This document shows, piece by piece, positions 1 through 10,835 of a stretch of 64,000 nucleotides of DNA. Every line of letters starts with the position of its first letter. Within the stretch, counting starts at the first letter, position 1. Location: NCBI RefSeq assembly GCF_037975245.1, contig NC_092574.1, positions 10,054,713 to 10,118,712 on the forward strand, written 5' to 3'. Under the pieces are notes generated by a model that saw only the letters and a list, made by a program, of their open reading frames with translations, did no database searches and was not told the origin of the DNA. Made by a program: the position numbers and the translations under genes. Source of the DNA: Apostichopus japonicus (Eukaryota > Echinodermata > Holothuroidea > Aspidochirotida > Stichopodidae).

Positions 1-198
1 CTAAGGCAAGTTGGCAAGTACTGTACAGAATGTGGAAATGAGGATGGATAATGCTAATACCCTCTTCAAATTGCAATTGTTTTTTATGATGCAGTATTTG
101 TAAAATGTCTGCCTTAATAATGAAAACCATGTGCAAAAGATGCATTAAATAATTTGATTGCAAATTTAGGCCTACTTTGTAATTGCACATGCCTTGTA

Positions 199-204
199 AA
201 TAAA
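199..204 (+). terminator. Candidate polyadenylation signal AATAAA
   Basis: AATAAA is followed by a GT-rich stretch at about 214-228, the arrangement expected at a 3' end. No upstream exon is visible because the window starts 198 bases earlier. AATAAA occurs often by chance in AT-rich DNA, so this is only suggestive. Confidence 0.25.
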
Positions 205-3200
205 GCAATGTAACATTTGTCTTTGTTCCAAAATTAATACTAAGTCGCAATACTATACAGCTCTTTTACCTTGGTAGAATAATTTTACTATAATATATCT
301 TATCAGAATGCTATTGCTCACAATATTTGTTCACAGACATTGCCAAATAAAGAAAAAAGTCACAGATGAAAATAATACTGGCTAGGCAAGACTGAAACAA
401 TAGAAACCTAAAAAATAGAAAAATTACTGCAACAAAGAAATCCTGTCGACTAATACTAGTAACAGAATTTTATTTTAATTCCAGGGTGGCTAGAAGAAAA
501 TAGCACCGCCCATCATTTCATTGCAAAGTGATCGTTCAAATAAGAACTTAACCAAAAACCAAATAAGAACTTAAACTAAAACTCTTTGTACTTCGTAAAT
601 ACAATACATATGTGATTACCTATGCCTAGAACTTTACTGCTTCGGTACACACAAAAGGAAGCGAAGGGTACAGTGCAGCCTATTAGCATTGCCACACCCA
701 AAGGCGGAAGTAAATCGAAATCACTGCAGTTTCAAAAAAGGGACCTAAAAATGGCCGACCGGGAGGCTCATGGGAAGCAAGCAATGGGTGCAAAAGAAGT
801 ATTTCATTAGAGCCATCAAATATCGACTGATAAAGTGTCGACGAAAAAAGTGAATCAAACCAATCTTCGCTAGCCTTAAAATCAACACATGCCTCACGTT
901 TTCACAGCTTGTGGAGTGACGGTAAGAAAGAGTGACGTTATGTAAACAAAAGTCAAACAAGAATACTATTTTGTCTGAGCAGTAACATGCTGTTTAGCAT
1001 ATAACGGTTGTCGTAACAATTTTAAGGGAACAAATGATGAAAATATGGCTTGAAATGCCTCTTAAAAATCAATGCGATGAAAATATTTACCTTGTAGAGG
1101 ACTGAGTAGTCCAAGTAAGAACCGATTCAAGTCCGACGGAGGTGGATGAAGTGTGGAGCACGCAGAGACGAACGAAAGCATGTGGGAAGGATTTGCAAAT
1201 CTGGGCAGTATATATACTACACATTACATGTCGTATGATGTGCGCAGGTCACAGTGGGCGTGACTTGAAGGCCTGAACAGAGCATGCACCTCACACAATC
1301 AATAGTGGAACTCGGTTAGTGTTGGGGTACAGTATGTATGCCGGGGAAAGTTTTTTGGTAAACAATATTATTGTTTATACATAGTTGTATCATTTGAGAG
1401 TTTTCCCACACTAAAATGTACGTTTTTTTTTCTAATCAGGCCAATACTTATCTGTCGGAAGAGTAGTAGACGGCCCCTCTTATTCACCCACCCAATAGTT
1501 ATATAGACACTATGCATTGCTAATTCTGCAGTTACACGTGTCAAGCATTGCTTGGACTGTCAAAAGTGACTTCCTGGTCAGGTCACTAGTTCACCCAAAG
1601 AAATCTGCCATATAATTATTGTTTAGCACGTGGGAAGGCTGTGTCTTACAATCCAGGAACAGGCTTTACTCCTCAGGTTGGCATTTTTTAGCTTCGGTGA
1701 TAATTCCCCCTCCCCTTCCCCTCCGGTTGCCCATCCCATTCCTCCCCTCTCAACTCCCTTTCCCACCTTAGCTCCCCACCTTTGAAACCGTCCTGATATT
1801 ATAACGTTATACAGTCAATTGGTCAATCATGCCGCAGGGATGACTGTTATTGAACTAAAATGTAAACAGGCGCCTCTTAATTTCCTTGGACAATTTTCCT
1901 ATGTGAAACATTGTCACTAGCAATTACGTTGTTAGGAGAACAACAAAATATATGACCATCGGACAAAAACGTTACGACTGACCTCTTGTTCACCGTCCCC
2001 TGCGCCGAATACCCTCCTCCCCTCCCTCACCCTAAAAAAAAAACAAATAAAAAAAAACAGCGACAACGGTAGTTCAAACATAGCAGTTCTTGGGGATATA
2101 CCATAGAATCTTTCCATCTTTATCATCTCTCTCAATTAATGTAGGGTTTGCTAACGCTTTACGTGTATTTCAGCTTCCATTAATAATGTAATGCCAGGTA
2201 GGGTGGGGGGGGGGTGGGGCAGATGACGTATGTTTCCAGGCATGTTGAATGTGGAGGGGTTCTCTGTAATTCCCCTTCCAAATGACGACATTACACCAGC
2301 TTACGACAATAAATAGGCGAGAGACATCATGATTCACATTTTGTAATTAAGCGATACTGCGTGCCAAAACTATTCTTGCTGTAACATTATTCAAGTCCTA
2401 TTTAGATCCCTTTCATAGAGAATGCTATCTTTGCGCTGTTGTTGTTGTTGTTGTTGCTGTTTCGCTTTGTTGTGTGAAGAACGCAGACGAACGATATCAA
2501 GTGAAAAATAAGGGGCGCTATAGTAGAATAGATTTTTTTCTTCTTTTTATGTCGTGTTACAATTATTTGCGTGTAACGCAAATCGAGGACAACTGGTATA
2601 TAAGAGAGCTCTTTGAACTTTGGTGAATGACTAGTCTAAAAGCTGTTCTTCATGAGTAAAAACGAAGTAGACAGCACTTTTATCTTGGAGTTATTTCGCT
2701 TCTATAACTTATTCCTTTTTATAAATGTCATTTATAAACTGTGCGTATAGGCTATAAGTCTTACAAACACACACGCATAACCCCACCCACACAAAGTTGT
2801 GCGATGGAAACTTAATTTGAAAGTTGACTAAAATGTTGAAATGAACATGGGAACTGTCAATGTTTACGACATGTATGAATAGTTATACACATTCACGTGC
2901 ACGCATGCGCACACACATACACGCACAACTTATGCTGCATTCACAGCAGTGCAAAAGTCGCAATTGCATGAGTATCATATTATTGATATTAATATTATGA
3001 ACGGGAACAGGGGTGGGGCGCTGATGGAAGCAGAGGAGGGGTTATTGACTGGAATGGAGAGGGGATCAATGAGATGGGAGGGGAGGAAGGGGGTTGTTGT
3101 TGCAGGTTTTTGTCATATTCTGAAAGTCTTCTTTTGCATTTGAAGTTCAAATTGCCTCTATAGTTCAAATTACTATCCAATTTTGTTTCTCTTTTCTTAA

Positions 3201-3317
3201 ATTTCAGGAACGTGATTATTTTTTTTTAGACAGTCAAGCCGTAATGTTCCGCAAAAGTTATTAAACTGCTCATTTGTAGCAAATATCGCTTGTTGAATGA
3301 GATTGGTTGACTTGCAG

Positions 3318-3416
3318 TGACCGAATAATTTGGACGGAGATTGCTAGAAGTTTACCATATATGCTCTATAGACACCGCGAGAGTGATCAGAGTGTGTTGC
3401 ATTTGGGAAGAGACAG
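3318..3416 (+). other. Candidate unassigned exon
   Basis: A TTGCAG acceptor-like sequence ends at 3317. A full consensus donor, CAG|GTAAGT, begins at 3417. The 99 bases between are open in one frame (from 3319) and contain one ATG. The pyrimidine tract before the acceptor is weak and I do not recognise the peptide, so it could equally be chance or a first exon. Confidence 0.2.
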
Positions 3417-4189
3417 GTAAGTTTGCGGAAAACGGAAATCATTCATTTTTTTTAATAGTCAATAATAATTAGAAAAGTTTTCAGATCAAAGTTTGCAAAC
3501 TGAATTTTAATAAGACCGTTGTCAACATCTGGAAATACATTCAGGTCTTTAAGGGTGCAGGGCATTTCTTTTTAGTTCATTGCGACGAGAATGTTGAAAC
3601 TTCACACTTTCCACCCATGTATGCATACGCTCTCTATTTTCTAATAATTATTATACTTTTTGAATTATATTGCCGTATATCGATAAACTGAAATAAGAAG
3701 CAATCTGAAACCCGGGATATATATTAAAATGACTTCAACATTTGAACAAAAAGAGAAGAAAATTGACCGAGCAATTAAATGACGAATTATTATTATTTCT
3801 TGGAATTGTGAACGTAGACTTTATAGGCAAATTTGTCCCCACATGTCGCAATACTTACACACATGGTGGTATTATGAAGGGTTATATATTGGTGACTTGA
3901 AAAGTTTAGCAGTGTGGTTCGCTAACTTCAACTTCAGGCAAAGAAACACAAATGCATAATCGACTAAGTTTTAGGCAAAATAGTTTCTTTGTATGTCACA
4001 AAATGAATTTCAACATAATGTTTAACTAACAATAAGCTAGTCATAGTATAAATTTCGTTCGATTCAAACAGGAGAGATTCTACACTAGTGTAGAGACTCC
4101 CCTTGTCTACAACAATCATCTGATGAACTATTCAAGGGGATATCCCATACTGTAACACCGGGCGATTCCCATACAGTAATGCTGCCAAT

Positions 4190-4450
4190 CGTCGTGATAT
4201 GGAAAATCAGACTTCGGCGGTCGAGACCTCACGACGACGAGGCAGTTTCTATAATCTTGTATTTGACACGATTCACATATACCGTCGATAGGTCTTTGTA
4301 ACAGTTGTCACTTCCTCGTTGATATGGAGCTTAAGGTTAGCCCGTCTAAACCTCACGATGACGCAGTTATAAAGTTTAACTCTGACGGTTTACGCAATAC
4401 AGTGTACCGGTCGAGACCTAACGATGAGGCAGTTTTTTATCTCAATACAT
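4190..4450. repeat. Degenerate satellite-like repeat units, left block
   Basis: This stretch contains roughly 100-130-bp units with shared landmarks: GATATGGAG, a GTCGAGACCTCACGA-like segment, GAGGCAGTT and CACGATTCACATA. The same landmarks, in the same order, recur at 9218-9910 on the other side of the 3-kb transposon. Similarity is clear by eye over about 100 bases (4305-4415 against 9408-9510). Confidence 0.6.
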
Positions 4451-5262
4451 TACATGTATAGAGATATTGTAACAGTAAGTGGGACTTTCTCTTCTCTTAA
4501 AAATTTTTCAGCGTCTTCAAACAAAGTTCTTTTTCTCTGGAATTTCCAGAGCAAGAATATATCATATAGACCAACAAAAGTTACTATTTTTTATTCCAGA
4601 ATTGTATCTCATTCTGTGACTTTTTCACCGATTTATGTCCAAATCGGGCCAATTTGGACTGAAAACACACTTTGTCACACCTGTTTTGCACACGCTCCAA
4701 AACTTATGTTTTATGAAAGAGAATAGAATAGAACTGTCTTTCAACAGTGGTATCGTCTAAGATAGGGTCCTATGTATTATATATTTTATTAAAATTTTAA
4801 ACTTCCATTTGTTGTTTACAGGTAGGTATTAATAAGAATTTTACTATATGTATATGACATTTAATGGCTTTTATTTGCTTTATTTGATGTTTAAATTATT
4901 TTTCTTTCTTAAAACAACACTGAGCTGCCGCCCCTATTTTTAGTAAAAAGGTCCGTTTTTGATGATTAAGCCCCGCCCCCAAGTCTGTTTTGTAGCAGAT
5001 TGGCTATGACTCATAACAGCTACATGTTAGATATACGAAAATGGCTACCCTCGCGAACAATTTTCTGTTCTGTAGTTAGGTACGCGAGGTGTTAGTGTAT
5101 TGCATGCTAATTACATTCTGTACTGCTGAATTCTACGTAACATCCATTTAAGGATAGTACTGGTGTAGTGTTCAACCGATTAACCTAATCGGAATCGGAA
5201 TCGGTACGAATATTGCATAATCGGTATCGGTAAAAATTACGTGGAATACCAGTTATGTCATA

Positions 5263-5332
5263 CCGATTATTCAAAAACATATGGAAGGTGAAAATATCAT
5301 TATTCAAAAACATATGGAAGTTGAAAATATCA
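5263..5332 (+). repeat. Two-copy ~36-bp direct repeat
   Basis: The segment containing ATTCAAAAACATATGGAAG and TGAAAATATCA occurs twice in tandem with one internal difference. It lies inside the hAT-like element, just inside its left end. Confidence 0.7.
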
Positions 5333-5774
5333 ACTGATGTATTAGGTTTGTTCTTTTACTACGAAATATTAAAAAAAGGCACCCCCTATACGTCTTTCAC
5401 AGTGTATACTTTCATCTAATTAGGCTGCCAGGGCCGCCGATTTTGCTTCCTTCGTGGTTATTGGCTGCATATTTCTTGGCACAGTAAGCATAGCAGCAAT
5501 AGCAATTTCGCGAATTCAGGAATGTGCTGGACAGGGTAGGAAATAAGCGGGGGCAACGGGCGATTCGCCCTCGCAAGTGCTAAAAAGCCCTCCTAAAGCA
5601 CAATTACGAGTGCGAAAAAGAAAAATGAAATATAAAAAAATCGCCCTCTTTATATCAGGTGTCTGTGTAAAATTAATTGTGACATGCGTTTGCTTTAGCT
5701 AGGAATTGCAGTTGCATCGCGAATCGCGCAGTTTTCTCACCCCGCATCAAAATTTGAAGCAGTGCGAGGGTTAC

Positions 5775-5854
5775 ATCTCTATGTTCCGACGTCTCTATGT
5801 TCCGACGTCTCTATGTTCCGACATCTCTATGTTCCGACGTCTCTATGTTCCGAC
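5775..5854 (-). repeat. Left-arm 16-bp array, 5 copies
   Basis: Five copies of the 16-bp unit GTCTCTATGTTCCGAC occur head to tail, one with a G-to-A change. They are the reverse complement of the large array at 6429-6984. Confidence 0.9.
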
Positions 5855-6428
5855 AATTTTTTGGGACTCTAATTTTTTTTACCCAAATTTTTTCGGACTC
5901 AATTTTTTTGGACCAAAATTTTTGACCAGCTTGTTTTCGGAACAACTTTTTTCGGACCAAAATTTTTTTGGACCAAAATATTTTATGACCAAATTTTTTT
6001 TTGGACCAAAATTTTTGACACCAACATGTTTTCGGACCAACATTTTTCGGTCACAAGCAATTTTTTTTTGACCAAACTGATTTTGGTCCCAAAAAATTTG
6101 AGTACAAACAATTAAATTTCGGGTCAGCAATTTTCGGTCACAAGCAGTATTTGGGTCATAACAAACTTTGCGCCCTTTTTTTTTCGTGAAAAAAAATTGG
6201 TGCGTCCCAAAAATTGTGTCTCCCAAAAAAAGGTAGGTCAGAAAAAATGTTGGTCCAAAAAAATGGAGTCCCCCAAAAAAAATTGGGTCCCAAAAAATTT
6301 GGGCCCAAAAAATTAAGTCCCCCAAAAAAATTTGGTCCGAAAAATGGGGGACCAAAAAGATTGAGTCCCCCAAAAAAATTTGGTCCGAAAAAAATTTGGG
6401 TAACAAAAAATTAGAGTCCAAACAAATT

Positions 6429-6984
6429 GTCGGAACATAGAGACGTCGGAACATAGAGACGTCGGAACATAGAGACGTCGGAACATAGAGACGTCGGAAC
6501 ATAGAGACGTCGGAACATAGAGACGTCGGAACATAGAGACGTCGGAACATAGAGACGTCGGAACATAGAGACGTCGGAACATAGAGACGTCGGAACATAG
6601 AGACGTCGGAACATAGAGACGTCGGAACATAGAGACGTCGGAACATAGAGACGTCGGAACATAGAGACGTCGGAACATAGAGACGTCGGAACATAGAGAC
6701 GTCGGAACATAGAGACGTCGGAACATAGAGACGTCGGAACATAGAGACGTCGGAACATAGAGACGTCGGAACATAGAGACGTCGGAACATAGAGACGTCG
6801 GAACATAGAGACGTCGGAACATAGAGACGTCGGAACATAGAGACGTCGGAACATAGAGACGTCGGAACATAGAGACGTCGGAACATAGAGACGTCGGAAC
6901 ATAGAGACGTCGGAACATAGAGACGTCGGAACATAGAGACGTCGGAACATAGAGACGTCGGAACATAGAGACGTCGGAACATAG
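6429..6984 (+). repeat. 16-bp minisatellite, ~35 copies (right arm)
   Basis: The unit GTCGGAACATAGAGAC repeats about 34.75 times, virtually without variation, over 556 bp. Because 16 is not a multiple of 3, every frame stays open and cycles through the same 16 codons, giving long spurious open frames. Such near-perfect identity suggests recent expansion. Confidence 0.95.
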
Positions 6985-7799
6985 GGATGTCACCAGTGCG
7001 AGAGGGTCGCGCACAATCACCGGGAACTTCCCGTGGTAAATTACGGCCTGCAGTACCAGCGAAAATAACCTAAAATCCTCACAAAGCTCCGACCACATAG
7101 TAGCCTTACTTCACACTAAATCAACTGCATGGAAATCTAAACTTGACATCTGTTTATTCGCTCTAGTTGTGTCGCAAATAAAAGCTAAAAATATCCACGG
7201 AAACTGCAATCTTCGACCACATGTTAGCCTAACAACCACATGTTAGCCTAACAACCACACTAAGTCAATGGGAAATGTAGCCTAACCATCGGTTTGCAAA
7301 AAAAAAAAAAAAAAAATTGCGTAGCTTAGTTTACAACTTTCAATTTGCTGGAAATCGGCATTTGTTTGGAAGGTAATGTAAGTGATATGTCTTATAGAGG
7401 GAATGTTATATTTTATATTGGAGTAGTTTCTAGTTGTTATTATTTCTTTACATCAATCTGGTGTTACATTTTAGAGTAATTTTAAACAAGTTACGATGGT
7501 ACAATTTGCTTTTCAGTTTGATTGGCCTAAGCTTACACATTCTAATTGAACCTGTATGGAGTTATATAGGTAACGAATAGGTATGTTTAACTTCAAGTTC
7601 GTAACATTTCTATTTGTTCATAAACGGTATAGTACTGAAAATAAGTACAAAATATTGTCGGAATGAAGGCAATATGTCATTAAAATTTACACTTTGGTAA
7701 AGATTGCAGATGGATGGTTTGTCTGAGATACTTTTTGAGATGGATATTTTGAGTAACTATTCGTAGCCCATTTCAAGCCATTAACAGGTGACATTTACG

Positions 7800-7845
7800 T
7801 CGAGGTGGTTAGGGCATTCGCTTAGCACAGTGCTGACTAGGTAGG
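7800..7845 (+). other. Possible tRNA-derived SINE fragment
   Basis: The string GGTGGTTAGGGCATTCGC followed by TTAGCAC resembles the A-box/D-arm region of tRNA-derived SINEs. No B box is found at the expected distance downstream, so at best this is a fragment. Confidence 0.25.
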
Positions 7846-8135
7846 ATGTCATATCTCCGTATTTTGGAAATTTAAAAAAAAAAAAATTCTTTCCGAGAAA
7901 CTCCAGAGGTAATTTGGTACATACAAAATGGTACCTTAGAGCCTTGTATAACAACGAAGCAAAAGGAAACTGGGGAAAATCACGACAATAATTGTTTCTG
8001 TCAAACTTTATTGCCGATTTCGTATAAACGGGATATTTTCTCATTTTCAAATAATCGGAATCGGTACGATTATGAAAAAATAATCAGTAATCGGTATTTT
8101 CTGTTATGCATAATCGGTTGAACACTATAATGGTG

Positions 8136-8258
8136 TTCAGGTAGCTTTTCAGAGCAAGGGCCATGATAAGTTTGTTTGATTGCCCTTCATGTATTTTGTA
8201 TAATTACGTATACACATTCTTGTATTTCTGAAGGCTATTTACTGTAGGCCTAGTGCAA

Positions 8259-8301
<43 letters not shown>

Positions 8302-9400
8302 TAGGCCACTAGGCCTATTAGGCTTTCAGTGATAGCCACATTAGCATTGTACTGGTGTTCAGACAGCTTTTCCTAGGAAGGACCAGGGTAAGTTTTTTTG
8401 ATGGGTTCGTATAAAAGAGGAGCCGGCCATAGCATCACAACTTTGATAAGACAATAAAAATTGTATAAGGTTATGTTTTATTTATAAGGATATAGGCCTA
8501 AGATGTATAAGGTTATAAGAAGTATGTTTAGCTTTCTTTTGAACCTGTAATGTTTGACATCAAATGTACAAAGAATTAAAATAAAATAACAAAATGGAGA
8601 GGAACTGAGGTGGCTATTAGGGGAAGAGGAGGCCACCCATCACTTGCATATAAAAACTTGTAATCTTCTTTTACATTATTTTTTCCAAGTCATAAATCCA
8701 TGAAATCTTCATGTCCGAAAAATTGAGATGGAAAAACGTGGGTTGTTTTGATATCTAGAAGTGGACACAGTTTTGATGGTAGTCACCACTACAGTCTACA
8801 TTAACATACAGTAGGTCAATAGGCCTAGCTCTCAAGGCAGGCATCAAGAATATGGTCGAGTTGTTCGCCTCTTCTAATTTGGCTGTTGTCATTGACATCA
8901 AACATCAAAAAGTCCAACAGAGACTGACCTAAGATGAAGGATACCACATGAAAAACAAGTTCTTAAATATTCTATGACATTACTAAACCTTGCAACGTCG
9001 TTCTTTCGACTAACAGGCAATAAGCGCTAAAGGCAATACTAGCAGTATAAAGTGTAACCTGCAGAGACTATTCGTGGCAAAGTAGCAAAAATGCAAGTTA
9101 TATATTTGTTGTACCATGATTGATATTGATAATTGTAGAGACAGAGCAAAGATTTGAAATTAGGAATCAAAATTAAAACTTCCAGTATTGAGATACTGCA
9201 TCATTGATGCTCTTGTATAATCTTGTAGTGACACGATTCACATAATATTGTATTTACTGTTTTTTCTATTTAATGTTTTTTTATCATTGTATTTTCTAGA
9301 TTGTTTGTTAAGCGCACAGATGCATCGCGCGTAGTGCGCTATATAAGATTTTATTTACATTACATTACATAACATACACGATAGACCTATATATATAAGA
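8136..9400. other. Intergenic, no gene seen
   Basis: A segment after the right target duplication (8128-8180) recurs in diverged form at 8350-8400 (TACTGGTGTTCAG ... CAGCTTTT). A short A-run plus (TA)n lies at 8263-8303. Four copies of TAGGCCTA occur between 8246 and 8830. I see no coding sequence. Confidence 0.5.
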
Positions 9401-9402
9401 TG

Positions 9403-9911
9403 TCACTTCTCGTTGATATGGAGGTTGAAGTTTGCCGATCTATACCTCATGCACGATGAGGCAGTAATAAAGTATAACTCCGGCGGTTTACGAAATACAG
9501 TACCGGTATAAGTTGTCAAACTTTTCGCATTATGCATGGAGTTTTCTAGGAACGGCAGTCGATACCGAGTAACATGCTGAGGCAGTTCTATAGTGTCCGT
9601 ATCATCCTACGATTCTCGTAATACAGTATATTAGTTGTTAACTCCTGATATGGAGCTCCAGGTTCTCCAGTCGATACCTTAGTTCTATAATGGCAGATAA
9701 TATGTCCAATTCACACTATTCACATTTAGTCTACAGTGAGGTTTTCATGCACTCTTCATTGATATGGAGCTCCAAGTTCTCCAGTCGATACCTTAGTGCA
9801 ATAATAGCAGATAATAATGTCCAAAGTTCACACTATTCACATTTAGGCTACAGTGAGGTTTTTCATGCACTCTTTATTAATATGGAGTCGTGACGTCACG
9901 ATAAGACAATT
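9403..9911. repeat. Degenerate tandem satellite block beside the KCTD gene
   Basis: Units of about 105-145 bp each begin with a GTTGTCA/GTTGTTAAC-like segment and contain GATATGGAG and GGCAGTTCTATA-like motifs. Two late units (about 9652-9766 and 9767-9880) are close copies that share GGAGCTCCA, TTCTCCAGTCGATACCTTAG and CACTATTCACATTTAG. The last, shortened unit runs into the KCTD stop codon. Confidence 0.65.
9873..9878 (-). terminator. Candidate KCTD polyadenylation signal
   Basis: AATAAA on the minus strand (TTTATT on plus) lies 33 bases downstream of the KCTD stop codon. It would give a very short 3' UTR, so other downstream signals cannot be excluded. Confidence 0.35.
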
Positions 9912-10727
9912 CTATGGTCGAATTCCTGTATTTCTTGGTCTTCCGAAGAGTAGGTACTTATATGAGAGTAACATTTCGTCACCATCATCTTTTCTGATCG
10001 TCCGTAATTCCGACGACAATCCGTCTAGTATGAAACCTATTTTCGTCAAATCTTGATACAGGTGATGTTCCGTCAGGTAGGCGGGCTGTAAAGGCAGTGA
10101 GACGATAAAGGCATCACTTGCATCCGAAAATTGATCGCGGACGATTTCGTTAAATTTCGTATTCGGAATTTGTCGGAAAGTGTCGACGCGTCCAGACAGA
10201 TGACCGCAACTTGCACGAACCGTCTTGTTACGTCTTATGACCAGGAATCTATCATAGGTTGTCATGTCGTTGTAATTTTCGTAGAGTAATTTAACAGTTA
10301 TAAGCTCCCTTTCAGAAGAGTCAGTTGTCGTGGGGCTGGACTTCTTCGAGGGGACAGCTGGTTTATCAAGTTGGCTAGACTTTTCACCAGCTCCAAGTTT
10401 CAGCTTTTGAGAATGACGAGTTTTCAGTTCGTGCAATAAATCGACCAACTTTGGGAGTTCGTAGAATGTCGCCTCGTCGGATAGCATGTCGAGTTCGTTA
10501 AATCCTTCGGGGAGGACGAGATAGCCTCGTCTTAAATAATTGAGGATATGACGAAAGAGTTCCCCGTCACGATCGATAAACACTCTGCCGTGTTCGTCTT
10601 TTGTTATCGCCACCGGGGCGGCATATTTAAAGACGGAGCCGAGCATTGAGGAAGGAAATCGCGTAAGCGTTCCTCTTGTTGTGGTGTACAATGAACCTCC
10701 CACGTTAAGTGTTACAAATGCTTCCAT
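9912..10727 (-). CDS. KCTD-family BTB/POZ (T1) domain protein
   Basis: The predicted protein has 271 residues, starting at the ATG at 10725-10727. I chose this start because the BTB domain begins three residues later and a consensus TTTCACTGCAG acceptor ends two bases upstream; an in-frame ATG at 10779 would add an unrelated 18 residues, probably intronic. Residues ~4-100 form a BTB/T1 tetramerisation fold with the hallmark LNVGG, then YTTTRGTLTRFPSSMLG, GRVFIDRDGELFRHILNYLR and an EATFYELPKLVDLL helix. A Ser/Thr/Lys-rich linker follows (~105-140), then a C-terminal domain typical in length for KCTD proteins. There are no membrane segments, so this is not a channel. KCTD proteins generally oligomerise and many act as CUL3 ubiquitin-ligase adaptors or G-protein regulators; which role applies here is unknown. 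The BTB looks closest to KCTD6/21-like proteins from memory, but the paralogue is not assigned. The coding sequence is intact in one exon. Confidence 0.9.
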   Translation of the reverse strand: MEAFVTLNVGGSLYTTTRGTLTRFPSSMLGSVFKYAAPVAITKDEHGRVFIDRDGELFRHILNYLRRGYLVLPEGFNELDMLSDEATFYELPKLVDLLHELKTRHSQKLKLGAGEKSSQLDKPAVPSKKSSPTTTDSSERELITVKLLYENYNDMTTYDRFLVIRRNKTVRASCGHLSGRVDTFRQIPNTKFNEIVRDQFSDASDAFIVSLPLQPAYLTEHHLYQDLTKIGFILDGLSSELRTIRKDDGDEMLLSYKYLLFGRPRNTGIRP

Positions 10728-10729
10728 AT

Positions 10730-10835
10730 CTGCAGTGAAATATTTATAATTATGAAAGGTTATAAGTATAGTCACTAACACGCACGGGCAGAAAAAGAGA
10801 CTTTCGATGATTTATCAAGACCAACATTTACTCAC
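10730..10835 (-). other. Candidate 5' UTR intron of the KCTD gene
   Basis: On the minus strand GTGAGTAA begins at 10835 and TTTCACTGCAG ends at 10730, two bases before the start codon. This defines a 106-base GT-AG intron. The base before the donor is C rather than G and the pyrimidine tract is modest. The intron would explain why the frame upstream of the ATG does not look like a KCTD protein. Confidence 0.4.

Larger units (their letters stand above)
1..4190. other. Intergenic interval, possible 3' end of an upstream gene
   Basis: I recognise no coding gene here. An AATAAA hexamer lies at 199-204 and is followed within about 10-25 bases by GT-rich sequence, so bases 1-230 could be the 3' UTR end of a plus-strand gene that begins outside the window. 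Near 1090-1215, the minus strand has a TATA-like GTATATATAC and a CAAG|GTAAAT donor-like site, which could be a first exon of a gene to the left. The rest is AT-rich with C-rich patches (1700-1780), a short (TTG)n run near 2440 and no supported feature. Confidence 0.4.
5769..6994. mobile_element. Foldback element with tandem-repeat arms, nested in the hAT-like element
   Basis: An exact 8-bp direct repeat, AGTGCGAG, flanks the element (5761-5768 and 6995-7002), consistent with a target-site duplication. The ends are inverted repeats beginning GGTTACATCTCTATG on the left and GGTGACATCCCTATG read inward from the right. Each arm has the same order of parts: the terminus, a 16-bp tandem array, a conserved segment (GACTCTAATTTTTT then ACCCAAATTTTTT), and degenerate T-rich repeats around GGACCAAA. 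The arms meet near 6170 in a T-run/A-run. There is no transposase. This plan matches foldback transposons in general; sea-urchin TU elements, as I recall them, also have long inverted arms with short outer tandem repeats, but relatedness is untested. Confidence 0.75.
5166..8127. mobile_element. hAT-like non-autonomous DNA transposon (~2.96 kb)
   Basis: The two ends are perfect 17-bp terminal inverted repeats, TAGTGTTCAACCGATTA at 5166-5182 and its complement at 8111-8127. Both begin TAGTG, which fits the YARNG terminus typical of hAT elements. The 8 bases outside each end are TACTGGTG (5158-5165) and TAATGGTG (8128-8135), a 7-of-8 match, as expected for an 8-bp hAT target-site duplication. 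Inside each end are several copies of an ATCGG-containing motif, like the subterminal repeats that hAT transposases bind. No transposase reading frame is visible, so the element is presumably non-autonomous. It carries a nested foldback element at 5769-6994. Superfamily placement is inferred from ends and TSD length only. Confidence 0.72.

Noticed and set aside
6429-6984. Possible CRISPR array
   Set aside because: The units are 16 bp, directly adjacent and identical, with no spacers. The DNA is eukaryotic.
5879-7098. Long minus-strand open frames repeating MFRRLYVPTSLCSDVS
   Set aside because: They are produced by the 16-bp tandem array of the foldback element. All three minus frames are open and give the same repeated peptide, so there is no evidence of a gene.
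10728-10781. Upstream in-frame ATG for the KCTD protein
   Set aside because: The extra 18 residues are unlike KCTD proteins and lie across a consensus acceptor, so the start at 10727 is preferred.
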